DNA from: Nocardia neocaledoniensis
GTDB taxonomy: Bacteria > Actinomycetota > Actinomycetes > Mycobacteriales > Mycobacteriaceae
Reading direction: 5' to 3'
Length of the DNA: 64,000 nucleotides
Assembly (NCBI RefSeq): GCF_003182135.1
Contig: NZ_QGTL01000003.1
Location: 1-64,000, forward strand
Below are positions 18,338-25,803 of this stretch, piece after piece (the stretch's first letter is position 1; every line of letters starts with the position of its first letter). Below the pieces are notes generated by a model. That model was not told the origin of the DNA. It worked only from the letters and a program-made list of their open reading frames with translations, and made no database searches. Made by a program: the position numbers and the translations under genes.

Positions 18338-18700
18338 ATGACGATTCTGCTCCAGGTTCTCGAGCAGAGCTATACCCCGACAACCCCGTGGGAACGGCGC
18401 AAATTCACGTTCATCGACGCAGGCAAGATCGTCGGCATGCGCTTGGACGGCCAATCCGGCGTCTGGCTCGATCTGATCAGACCGGGCGAATCCCAGCGTC
18501 TGGCACACACCAACGATCCCCGTGATGCCATCACGTTCCTGCTCACCGTGTTCGCCAAGATCGCCGAGTGCGAGGATCGCGGCGGATCGTGGCTGGTCGG
18601 CCACGACGGCACGCACATCTCCTCGATCGCGGCCACCCGATTCCCCCCGAATTCCAGCGAGCTTGCCGCCGACGACATCCTGGCGCGCGCCTGGCTGTAG
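18338..18700 (+). CDS. hypothetical protein
   Basis: 120 residues; ATG at 18338 has a GGAGGG ribosome site. Begins MTILLQVLEQSYTPTTPWER and ends LAADDILARAWL. Mixed alpha/beta, no signal sequence or membrane helix, no recognised motif. The HDGTHISSI and RFPPNSSELAADD segments are the most distinctive. Divergent from the SNF2 ATPase gene, sharing about 200 bases of promoter region, and followed by a secreted HNH lipoprotein gene. Function unknown. Confidence 0.65.
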   Translation: MTILLQVLEQSYTPTTPWERRKFTFIDAGKIVGMRLDGQSGVWLDLIRPGESQRLAHTNDPRDAITFLLTVFAKIAECEDRGGSWLVGHDGTHISSIAATRFPPNSSELAADDILARAWL

Positions 18701-18752
18701 GCGCGTGTCGCCCGGCCGCCGCTGTCGGTGGCACCGGGTACAACCTGCAGGC

Positions 18753-19439
18753 ATGCGGAAATCGGCCGGATCGCTCGTGCTCTTGCTCACCCTCACAGGT
18801 TGCGGTGTGCTCACGCTCGAAGAGCCGGTCACGCCCGCGCCCGGCTCGCCGACGCGCGCCGAGGTCACCGCGCTGCTCGACCGGGTGCGGGTGGTCGCCG
18901 CGCGCCCACGCCCCGGCGGGTACGAACGCGGCTGCAAGACCGGCCAGGGCTGTGTGTTCGGCCCGGCCTGGTCCGACGACACCGACGCGCCCGGCGGCCA
19001 CGACGGCTGCGACACCCGCAACAACGTCCTCGCCGCGCAACTGCGCGACGTGGTGCACCGCGGCCGCTGCGTGGTGGTCGAGGGCGTGCTCGCCGACCCC
19101 TACACCGGCACCGAGATCGCGTTCCGCAAGTCCGACGGCGGCCGCGTCCAGATCGACCACGTCTACCCGCTGGCCGCCGCCTGGGACATGGGCGCCGCCG
19201 GGTGGATGCCGGACCGGCGCGCCCGCTTCGCCAACGACCTCTCGGTGAACCTGCTCGCCACCGGCGCCGCGACCAACCAGTCCAAGGGCGACGACACCCC
19301 CGCCGACTGGCTCCCCCCGGCCCGCCCCAACCACTGCTTCTACGCGGCCAAGTACCTGACCGTGGCCCTCGACTACGACCTACCGATCACCGCCGCCGAC
19401 AACGCCAGGCTGCACGAGGTCGCCAGCGGCTGCCCGTGA
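18753..19439 (+). CDS. secreted HNH-type (DUF1524) nuclease-like lipoprotein
   Basis: 228 residues, ATG at 18753. Signal peptide with lipobox LTLTGC (Cys17). The C-terminal half matches the actinobacterial DUF1524/HNH group: RKSDGGRVQIDHVYPLAAAW (the DH of the HNH), then ANDLSVNLLATGAATNQSKG and DDTPADWLPP. Cysteines at RGCKTGQGC and DGCDTRN may form disulfides outside the cell. The family is predicted to cleave nucleic acids at the cell surface or in the periplasm, perhaps for nutrient use. Activity is inferred, not proven. Confidence 0.85.
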   Translation: MRKSAGSLVLLLTLTGCGVLTLEEPVTPAPGSPTRAEVTALLDRVRVVAARPRPGGYERGCKTGQGCVFGPAWSDDTDAPGGHDGCDTRNNVLAAQLRDVVHRGRCVVVEGVLADPYTGTEIAFRKSDGGRVQIDHVYPLAAAWDMGAAGWMPDRRARFANDLSVNLLATGAATNQSKGDDTPADWLPPARPNHCFYAAKYLTVALDYDLPITAADNARLHEVASGCP

Positions 19440-19587
19440 TCGCGCGGCAGTCGCGCCAGGCAGCCTCCACCGGCGTGCACCGCTGGTGGCGAGGCGTTCA
19501 CCTCCACACGCGCGCCCGGCGGCTCCGCGGCGCCCGAGCAGTCAGGCACCCGCCGCACATGCCGGGCTTCGGACGCCCGCTGGCATC

Positions 19588-19609
19588 GGTCCCTGTCGCG
19601 ACAGGGACC
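19588..19609. terminator. perfect palindrome between convergent genes
   Basis: GGTCCCTGTCG followed by its exact reverse complement CGACAGGGACC, able to form a 9-bp stem with a CGCG loop. It sits in the 189-base gap between the convergent HNH-lipoprotein and sulfurtransferase genes, so a bidirectional terminator is plausible. There is no U-tract. Confidence 0.5.
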
Positions 19610-19628
19610 ACTCGGACGTCAGCGCCGC

Positions 19629-20447
19629 TCACGCACCGGTGGCGGCGGGGCGTTTCGGGTCGTTGGACCACTGGGACCAGGAGCCGGCGTAGAGGGTGGC
19701 GGGGATGCCGGCGATGGCCAGGGCCGCGATCTGGTGGGCGGCGGTGATGCCGGAGCCGCAGTAGACGGCGATCGGAGTGTCGACGTAGGGAGCGAAGCGG
19801 GCGCGCAGGTCCTCGGCGGAAAGGAAATGCCCTGTGCTGTCCAGATTCTCGGTGGTCGGCGCGCTCAGGGCGCCGGGGATGTGGCCGGCGCGCGGGTCGA
19901 CCGGTTCGACCTCACCCCGGTAGCGTTCGGCGGCTCTGGCGTCGAGGAGGGTGCCCGACCAGGTCGCGGCCGCGTCGGCGTCGATGACGGGCAGCGCGCC
20001 GGGGCGCACGACGAGGTCGCCGGGGGCCGGGTCGGGTTCGGCGCCGGTCGCCAGTTCGCCGCCCGCCGCGGTCCAGGCGGGCAGGCCGCCGTCCAGCAGC
20101 CGGACGTTCTCGACACCCGCCCAGCGCAGCAGCCACCACGCGCGCGCCGCGGCCGTGCCGCCGGTCGCGTCGTAGACGACCACCGGCTCGCCCTCGCCGA
20201 GTCCCCAACTGCGCGTGCACTTCTCGAAGGTGCCCGGATCGGGTAGCGGATGACGTCCACGCGCCGGGGAGGGGGCGGCGGCCAGCTCGGTCTCCATGTC
20301 GACGAACACCGCGCCGGGGATGTGCCCGTCCAGATAGTGCTGCGGGCCGTCCGGATCACCAAGTGCCCACCGCACATCGAGTAGATGGATCTTGTTGTCC
20401 GCCAGTTCCTTCCGGAGTTCCTCCGGAGAGATCACCACCGCGCCCAC
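19629..20447 (-). CDS. thiosulfate/3-mercaptopyruvate sulfurtransferase
   Basis: 272 residues from GTG at 20447, which has GAGGAG five bases upstream. Two rhodanese domains: an inactive first one (LLDVRWALGDPDG, YLDGHIPGAVFVD) and an active second one (LLDARAAERYRGE, DPRAGHIPGALSAPT). The active loop reads CGSGITA, with nucleophile Cys230. The CGSG(V/I)T loop is characteristic of 3-mercaptopyruvate sulfurtransferases more than of thiosulfate enzymes (CRKGVT). It moves sulfane sulfur to cyanide or thiols in the cytosol. Confidence 0.92.
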   Translation of the reverse strand: MGAVVISPEELRKELADNKIHLLDVRWALGDPDGPQHYLDGHIPGAVFVDMETELAAAPSPARGRHPLPDPGTFEKCTRSWGLGEGEPVVVYDATGGTAAARAWWLLRWAGVENVRLLDGGLPAWTAAGGELATGAEPDPAPGDLVVRPGALPVIDADAAATWSGTLLDARAAERYRGEVEPVDPRAGHIPGALSAPTTENLDSTGHFLSAEDLRARFAPYVDTPIAVYCGSGITAAHQIAALAIAGIPATLYAGSWSQWSNDPKRPAATGA

Positions 20448-20681
20448 ACCCACTCCTCACTCGCCGTCACGCCTACGGACCCCCTGATTTCGCCACCCTA
20501 CGCAGTCACCTCGCCGCACGGAAGCGAAAGCGCGCCGGCAGCAAGTCCGGTCCCCTGATACCGCTGCAGATGCTCTCGCCTGTCGATACCGCAACTGGAC
20601 CGTTCGGCGCGCTCGCCGATCAGTCCACTTTCCGGGCACTGGCAGGCGACAGACCTTCACCGACGGGGCAATATCTGCACA

Positions 20682-21884
20682 ATGTCGCAGGTCACCACCA
20701 CACCCGAAGACGCCACCGAGCATCGGGCGGGGATCGCTCAGCCGCTCGGAGCCGGCGCGATCACCGCACTGGTCGGGTTCACCAGTTCGTTCGCGGTGGT
20801 GTTGAGTGGGCTGCGGGCGGTGGGGGCGAGTCCGGCGCAGGCGGCGTCGGGCCTGATGATCCTGTGTTTCACCCAGGGCATCGGGATTCTGCTGCTGAGT
20901 TTCCGGTACCGGATCCCGATCACGCTGGCCTGGTCGACGCCCGGTGCGGCGCTGTTGGCGAGCACCGGGCTGGTGGCCGGCGGCTGGGCGGGCGCTGTCG
21001 CGGCGTTCGCGGTGACGGGTGTGCTGATCGTGATCACCGGGCTGTGGCAGCGGCTGGGTTCGCTGGTCGCGGCGATCCCGGTGCCGATCGCGCAGGCGAT
21101 GCTCGCGGGGGTGCTCGTGCCGCTGTGCCTGGCGCCGGTGAAGGCCTTGCAGACCTCCCCGGCCGTGGTGGTGCCGGTCATCGTGGTGTGGCTGGTGTTG
21201 CAGCGGTACGCGCCGAAGTGGGCGGTGCTGGTCGCCTTCGTCGTGGCGGCGGTCGGCACCGGGATCGATATCGCGGTGCGGGACCGCCACCTCGACCTGG
21301 CCGCGATGGTGCCGACGGTGGAATGGACCGTGCCGCACTGGCATTGGCAGGCGATCGTCGGCATCGCGATCCCGCTCTACATCGTGACGATGGCCTCGCA
21401 GAACATCCCCGGCGTCGCGGTGATGCGCTCGTTCGACTATCAGGTGCCGTGGCGGGCGTCGATGCTGGTCACCGGGATCGGCACCATCGCGGGAGCCGGC
21501 GCAGGCGGCCACGCGATCAACCTGGCCGCGATCAGCGCCGCGCTCTCGGCCGCGCCGAGTGCGAGCCCGGACCCGAAGCGCCGCTGGATCGCCGCGGCCA
21601 CCGCGGGCGCGAGCTACCTGGTGCTCGGGCTCGCCTCGGCCGCCCTGGTCACCCTGATCGCCGCGGCACCGGCGGGCACCCTGGAAACCGTCGCGGGCCT
21701 GGCCCTGCTGGCCACCCTCGCGGCGGCGCTGACGGGCGCGCTGAGCGATCCCGAGCACCGGATGGCCGGGCTCGTCACGTTCCTGGTGGCGGCGGCAGGG
21801 ACGAGTTTCCTCGGCATCGGCGGCGCGTTCTGGGCGCTGCTCGCCGGCCTGGCGGTGCGCCGGTTCCTGCCCAGCGGCGCCTGA
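20682..21884 (+). CDS. BenE-family benzoate/H+ symporter
   Basis: 400 residues, ATG at 20682. A hydrophobic protein with 11-12 membrane segments. Conserved BenE blocks are present: ITALVGFTSSFAVVLSGLRA, YRIPITLAWSTPGAALL, GIAIPLYIVTMASQNIPG, and the GGHAINLAAISAAL loop. The family imports benzoate with protons, but some members carry other aromatic or purine-like substrates. No benzoate-degradation genes are visible nearby, so the substrate is uncertain. Confidence 0.88.
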   Translation: MSQVTTTPEDATEHRAGIAQPLGAGAITALVGFTSSFAVVLSGLRAVGASPAQAASGLMILCFTQGIGILLLSFRYRIPITLAWSTPGAALLASTGLVAGGWAGAVAAFAVTGVLIVITGLWQRLGSLVAAIPVPIAQAMLAGVLVPLCLAPVKALQTSPAVVVPVIVVWLVLQRYAPKWAVLVAFVVAAVGTGIDIAVRDRHLDLAAMVPTVEWTVPHWHWQAIVGIAIPLYIVTMASQNIPGVAVMRSFDYQVPWRASMLVTGIGTIAGAGAGGHAINLAAISAALSAAPSASPDPKRRWIAAATAGASYLVLGLASAALVTLIAAAPAGTLETVAGLALLATLAAALTGALSDPEHRMAGLVTFLVAAAGTSFLGIGGAFWALLAGLAVRRFLPSGA

Positions 21885-21890
21885 CCGGGA

Positions 21891-22412
21891 TCAGAACGCG
21901 GGAACGTCGCTCGTGCTCGCGTTGCCGCCGATCGACGGCTTCAGGGTGATCTCCCAGTCCGAGCCTGCGTCGAACACGTCGTCGAACTTCTGGAACTGGC
22001 GATCACGAGTGAAGCTCAGCGTGGCCTGATCCCAGTCGGTGCCGGTCTTGAGATAGACGTAGTACGACCCGTCGATCCCGCTGAGCGTGGCCTGCGAGTT
22101 GCCCTGCACGTAGATGGTCGCCTGCGGCGCGGCCGGATTCCCGTTCGCCACCACCACGGCCACATCGGAACTGTTGCCGTTGTCGATGGTCAACGTCCCG
22201 GCCCCGACGAGCCCGGCCTGCTGGACGACCTCCCCGTTGCCTGCCCGCCGGTTCAGCAGCGGCAGCGACGGCACCTCGGGCACCACCGGCGCCGACACCG
22301 CCACACTCGACGAGGTGGACGTGCCGCCACTCGACAGATCCGACTCCGAACACCCACCGACCACCGCGGACACCGCGATCACGGCCACAACGAACACACT
22401 GCGCTCGAGCAT
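21891..22412 (-). CDS. lipoprotein of unknown function
   Basis: 173 residues, ATG at 22412. Signal peptide with lipobox AVVGGC (Cys21), then a Ser/Thr-rich stretch typical of a surface linker (residues 22-45). The domain that follows (TLTIDNGNSSDVAVVVANG, ATIYVQGNSQATL, YYVYLKTGTDWDQATLSFTR) looks like a beta sandwich. Six bases from the convergent transporter gene. No known partner. Confidence 0.75.
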   Translation of the reverse strand: MLERSVFVVAVIAVSAVVGGCSESDLSSGGTSTSSSVAVSAPVVPEVPSLPLLNRRAGNGEVVQQAGLVGAGTLTIDNGNSSDVAVVVANGNPAAPQATIYVQGNSQATLSGIDGSYYVYLKTGTDWDQATLSFTRDRQFQKFDDVFDAGSDWEITLKPSIGGNASTSDVPAF

Positions 22413-22508
22413 GAGATTCCCACCCCGTCATATCCAGGCCCGGACCCACCGAACCCTCTCTCGCCCAACAGTATCGCGCCCCTACGACAACAACGCCAGC
22501 CGAGCCCC

Positions 22509-22802
22509 TCATGCCACCCGCAGCGGCTGGATCGCCGCCAAGGCGTCGCCGATCGCGTCTCGTTCGATCTCGAGGTCGTAGCGGTTCTGCAGGTTCATCC
22601 AGAAGAGATCGCTCGTGCCGAAGTATCGGCCGAGGCGCAGCGCGGTGTCGGCCGTGATCCGCCGCTTCCCGTGCACGATCTCGTTGATCCTGCGTGGGGG
22701 TACGCCGATTGCCACGGCAACTCGGTGCTGAGTGATTCCGAGCGGCTCGATGAAGTCGTCCATCAGGACCTCGCCCGGATGCACCGGAGCAAGTTTGCCC
22801 AT
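22509..22802 (-). CDS. higA: HigA-type antitoxin (XRE HTH)
   Basis: 97 residues, ATG at 22802 with GGAGGTGA five bases upstream. Classic HigA start HPGEVLMDDFIEPLGI, HTH ITQHRVAVAIGVPPRRINEI, and the VHGKRRITADTALRLGRYFG and DLFWMNLQNRYDLE blocks. It neutralises the HigB mRNA interferase and represses its own operon. It follows the toxin gene, as usual for higBA, but that toxin gene is broken here, leaving an orphan antitoxin/repressor. Confidence 0.92.
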   Translation of the reverse strand: MGKLAPVHPGEVLMDDFIEPLGITQHRVAVAIGVPPRRINEIVHGKRRITADTALRLGRYFGTSDLFWMNLQNRYDLEIERDAIGDALAAIQPLRVA

Positions 22803-22815
22803 CTCGTCACCTCCC

Positions 22816-23032
22816 TCAGTGGTAGTCCACGATTTCCACATGCTCCGGGCCGGCATCGGTCCATACGAAGCAGATTCGCCACTGATCATTGATTCGAATA
22901 CTGTGTTGCCCCTTGCGGTTTCAAAGCCACCCGAACGATCCGGGAATCGAACTTCGCTACGTGCTCACGACGCCACAAACGCTCGGTGTCCCGGTCATCG
23001 AATGACCTGATCACCGACCGATCATAACGCAT
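22816..23032 (-). pseudogene. higB: higB toxin gene with internal deletion and frameshift
   Basis: Reading from ATG at 23032 (or GTG at 23014) gives VIRSFDDRDTERLWRREHVA and then KFDSRIVRVALKP, a typical HigB beginning. The frame then meets a stop near 22886. From about 22911 another frame gives KGQHSIRINDQWRICFVW, then TDAGPEHVEIVDYH and a stop at 22816, the exact C-terminal half of HigB. In intact HigB proteins about 25-27 residues (the LRVPPGNRLEAL-type region) lie between these halves. So roughly 75 bases appear to be lost, out of frame. No active toxin is expected. Confidence 0.85.
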
Positions 23033-23055
23033 CGCGTCAATAACGTCATGCGTTA
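23025..23055. promoter_or_regulatory. operator-like inverted repeat upstream of higBA
   Basis: TAACGCAT (23025-23032) and its exact reverse complement ATGCGTTA (23048-23055) flank 15 bases at the higB start. Placement at the head of the operon fits autoregulation by HigA. The left arm overlaps the possible ATG at 23032. Confidence 0.55.
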
Positions 23056-23070
23056 AGCCGACCTGAACGA

Positions 23071-23562
23071 TCAGTTCGGGCCGGCGAGGCGGTCGAGGAG
23101 AGGGGCGGTGCGGGGGCCGACGAGTTCGCGCATGACCAGGGCCATGTTGGTGCGTTCGACGCCGGGGATCTTGAGGATCTGGCCGGCGATGCGGTAGAGG
23201 TCGTCGGCGTCGCGGGCGACGACGCGGACGGTCAGGTCGGTGGAGCCGGTCATGCCGCACACCTCGGTGACCTCGGGGACGTCGGCGAGTTCGTCGACGA
23301 CGGCGTCGAGCTGGTGCTGGTCGACGACGACCGCGACGAAGGCTGCCAGCGGATAGCCGAGGGCGCGCGGTTCGACCCGGCGCTCGAAACTGCCGAGGAC
23401 CCCGCCGCTGTCCCAGCGCGCCAGCCGCGCCTGCACCGTGTTGCGCGACAGACCGAGGCGCGCGGCCAGCTCCACGCCGGTCGCGCGGGGGTTGGCGATG
23501 AGCTCGCGCAGCAATCTGGCGTCGGTGGCGTCTAGTGTCACGTCGGGTTCGCGACTGGTCAT
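23071..23562 (-). CDS. Lrp/AsnC-family regulator, likely of the bkd operon
   Basis: 163 residues, ATG at 23562. N-terminal HTH (LDATDARLLRELIANPRATG, then VELAARLGLSRNTVQARL) and a C-terminal RAM ligand domain (VTEVCGMTGSTDLTVRVVA, ILKIPGVERTNMALVMREL). Lrp-type proteins of this size often act as BkdR, sensing branched-chain amino acids and activating keto-acid dehydrogenase genes. The bkd operon starts 170 bases away in the opposite direction, which supports that role. Confidence 0.9.
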   Translation of the reverse strand: MTSREPDVTLDATDARLLRELIANPRATGVELAARLGLSRNTVQARLARWDSGGVLGSFERRVEPRALGYPLAAFVAVVVDQHQLDAVVDELADVPEVTEVCGMTGSTDLTVRVVARDADDLYRIAGQILKIPGVERTNMALVMRELVGPRTAPLLDRLAGPN

Positions 23563-23605
23563 ACAACGCAGTATGACAGCGCCGGACCCCTGCGGACCAT
23601 GCATT

Positions 23606-23636
23606 CTGCGCACTGCCGTGTCGGTCGCTTGCGCAG
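23606..23636. promoter_or_regulatory. inverted repeat in the lrp-bkd divergent promoter
   Basis: CTGCGCA (23606-23612) and TGCGCAG (23630-23636) are exact reverse complements 17 bases apart, midway between the Lrp gene and bkdA. This is a candidate site for the Lrp-type regulator. Confidence 0.45.
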
Positions 23637-23732
23637 TCGGCTTTATCGTGGATGCTGAGTGATACACATCGCACTCAGCGATTGTCGTACCCGCACCGGC
23701 CCACAAGGCCAGGTGGAGAGGAGGCGATCTCG

Positions 23733-24815
23733 ATGTCGGAGAAACAGACCTATCCGGTCCAGTTGATCCAGCCGGACGGCAGGCGTGTGTTCGATCGCGA
23801 GCACGCCGCACTGGTGGCCGATGTCGGCGCCGAGCGGTTGCGGCAGCTCTATCAGGACCTGGTCGTGACCCGCCGGATCGATGTCGAGGCGACCTCGCTG
23901 CAACGCCAGGGTCAACTCGGATTGTGGCCGCCCCTGCTCGGCCAGGAGGCCGCCCAGGTGGGCTCGGCGCACGCCCTGCATCCCGACGACTACGTGTTCT
24001 GCTCCTACCGCGAGACGGCCGTCGCCTATGTCCGCGGCGTGCCGCCCGAACAGCTCACCACCCTGTGGCGCGGCGCCGCCCACCACTGCTGGGACCCCGA
24101 CACGGTCAACATGACCAACGCCAACATCGTGGTCGGCTCCCAGGGTCTGCACGCCACCGGCTACGCCTACGCCGCCCACCTCGACGGCGCCGACCTGGCC
24201 ACGATCACCTATTTCGGCGACGGCGCGACAAGCCAGGGAGACATCGCCGAGGCGCTCGGCTTCGCCGCGGCGTGGAGCGCGCCGGTGGTGTTCTTCTGCC
24301 AGAACAACCAGTGGGCGATCAGCGAACCGGTGACCGTGCAGAGCCATGTGCCGCTGGTGCGCCGCGCCGACGGCTACGGCATCCCGGGCGTGCAGGTCGA
24401 CGGCAACGACGTGCTGGCCGTCCTCGCCGTCACCCGGCAGGCGATCGAGCGGGCCCGCACCGGCGGCGGCCCGACCTTCATCGAGGCGATGACCTACCGG
24501 ATGGGCCCGCACACCACCGCCGACGACCCCAGCCGGTACCGCACCGCCGCCGACACCGAGTACTGGGAACACCGTGACCCCATCGAACGCGTGCGTCTGC
24601 TGCTGGACCGTGAGGGCCTGCTCGACCCCGAGTTCGCCGGCCAGGTCGCGGCCACCGCCGACGATGTCGCGCGCCGGGTGCGCACCGCGACCACCCAGAT
24701 GCCCGATCCCGACCCGATGAGCATGTTCGACCACGTCTACGCGACCGAGCACCCCCTGATCGCCGAAGAGGCGCGGCAGTTCTCGGCCTACCTCGCCGAA
24801 GGAGCGCAGTCATGA
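23733..24815 (+). CDS. bkdA: branched-chain alpha-keto acid dehydrogenase E1 alpha subunit
   Basis: 360 residues, ATG at 23733 after a GGAGAGGAGG ribosome site. The thiamine-diphosphate motif is present: GDGATSQGDIAEALGFAAAW and then CQNNQWAIS. So is the E1 phosphorylation-loop-like region YRMGPHTTADDPSRYR. With the beta subunit it decarboxylates 2-keto acids from Val/Leu/Ile and passes the acyl group to E2. Its stop overlaps the next start by four bases. A pyruvate-specific E1 is the alternative; the divergent Lrp-type regulator and the pathway context favour branched-chain acids. Confidence 0.9.
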   Translation: MSEKQTYPVQLIQPDGRRVFDREHAALVADVGAERLRQLYQDLVVTRRIDVEATSLQRQGQLGLWPPLLGQEAAQVGSAHALHPDDYVFCSYRETAVAYVRGVPPEQLTTLWRGAAHHCWDPDTVNMTNANIVVGSQGLHATGYAYAAHLDGADLATITYFGDGATSQGDIAEALGFAAAWSAPVVFFCQNNQWAISEPVTVQSHVPLVRRADGYGIPGVQVDGNDVLAVLAVTRQAIERARTGGGPTFIEAMTYRMGPHTTADDPSRYRTAADTEYWEHRDPIERVRLLLDREGLLDPEFAGQVAATADDVARRVRTATTQMPDPDPMSMFDHVYATEHPLIAEEARQFSAYLAEGAQS

Positions 24816-25786
24816 TCACCACCTTCGCCGCCGCGCTCAACACCGGCCTGCGCCGCGCCATGGACGACGACAGCAAGGTCGTGCTGCTCGGCGAGGACAT
24901 CGGCAGGCTCGGCGGCGTCTTCCGGGTGACCGACACGCTGCAGAAGGACTTCGGCGACAACCGCGTCATCGATACGCCGCTGGCCGAATCCGGCATCGTC
25001 GGAACGGCTTTCGGCATGGCGCTGCGTGGGTACCGCCCGGTGGTGGAGATCCAGTTCGACGGGTTCGTCTATCCCGCCTTCGATCAGATCGTCTCCCAGG
25101 TCGCCAAGATCCACTACCGCACCGGCGGGAAGGTGAAGGCGCCGTTGACGATTCGCATTCCGTTCGGCGGCGGCATCGGCGCGGTGGAGCACCACTCGGA
25201 ATCGCCGGAGGTGTATTTCGCGCACACCGCCGGTCTGCGGGTCGTCTCGCCGAGCACGCCCGCCGACGCGTATTCGATGATCCGCCAGGCGATCGCGCTC
25301 GACGACCCGGTGATCTTCTTCGAGCCCAAACGTCGCTATTGGGACAAAGCCGACGTAGATTTCGAAGGCGAACCGGATCTGCCGCTGCACTCGGCCAGGG
25401 TGTGCACGCGCGGGGCCGACGCGACCGTCGTCGCCTACGGCGGCACCGTCGCGCCCGCCTTGACGGCGGCGAGGATCGCGGCCGAGGAGGGACATTCACT
25501 GGAGGTGATCGATCTGCGCAGCCTCTCGCCGCTCGACGTCGACACCGTCGCCGCCTCGGTCGACAAGACCGGCAGGCTCGTGATCGCGCACGAGGCGCCG
25601 GTGTTCGCCGGGCTCGGCGCCGAGATCGCGGCCCGGATCACCGAGCGCTGCTTCTATCACCTGGAGGCGCCGGTGCTGCGCGTCGGTGGCTACGACATCC
25701 CCTATCCCCCGGCTAAGCTCGAAAAGCACCACCTGCCCGACCCCGACCGCATTCTGGCGGCGGTCGACCGCACTCTCGCCGCGTGA
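24812..25786 (+). CDS. bkdB: branched-chain alpha-keto acid dehydrogenase E1 beta subunit
   Basis: 324 residues, ATG at 24812. Transketolase-type pyrimidine-binding domain with VVLLGEDIGRLGGVFRVTD, DTPLAESGIVGTAFGMALRG and the loop IPFGGGIGAVEHHSESPE. The C-terminal transketolase domain has VIDLRSLSPLDVDTV. It forms the alpha2beta2 E1 with the preceding product and donates the catalytic glutamate (in the LAESG segment). Directly coupled to bkdA and followed 18 bases on by the E2 gene. Confidence 0.93.
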   Translation: MITTFAAALNTGLRRAMDDDSKVVLLGEDIGRLGGVFRVTDTLQKDFGDNRVIDTPLAESGIVGTAFGMALRGYRPVVEIQFDGFVYPAFDQIVSQVAKIHYRTGGKVKAPLTIRIPFGGGIGAVEHHSESPEVYFAHTAGLRVVSPSTPADAYSMIRQAIALDDPVIFFEPKRRYWDKADVDFEGEPDLPLHSARVCTRGADATVVAYGGTVAPALTAARIAAEEGHSLEVIDLRSLSPLDVDTVAASVDKTGRLVIAHEAPVFAGLGAEIAARITERCFYHLEAPVLRVGGYDIPYPPAKLEKHHLPDPDRILAAVDRTLAA

Positions 25787-25803
25787 AGATGAAAGGTGCA
25801 CCT

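Noticed and set aside
15375..18341. Open frame of nearly 1000 codons opposite the SNF2 ATPase
   Set aside because: Same shadow effect; the composition is that of an antisense frame and all SNF2 motifs are on the other strand.
19440..19628. Small gene between the HNH lipoprotein and the sulfurtransferase
   Set aside because: Short frames there have no start site or recognisable composition; only a perfect palindrome stands out.
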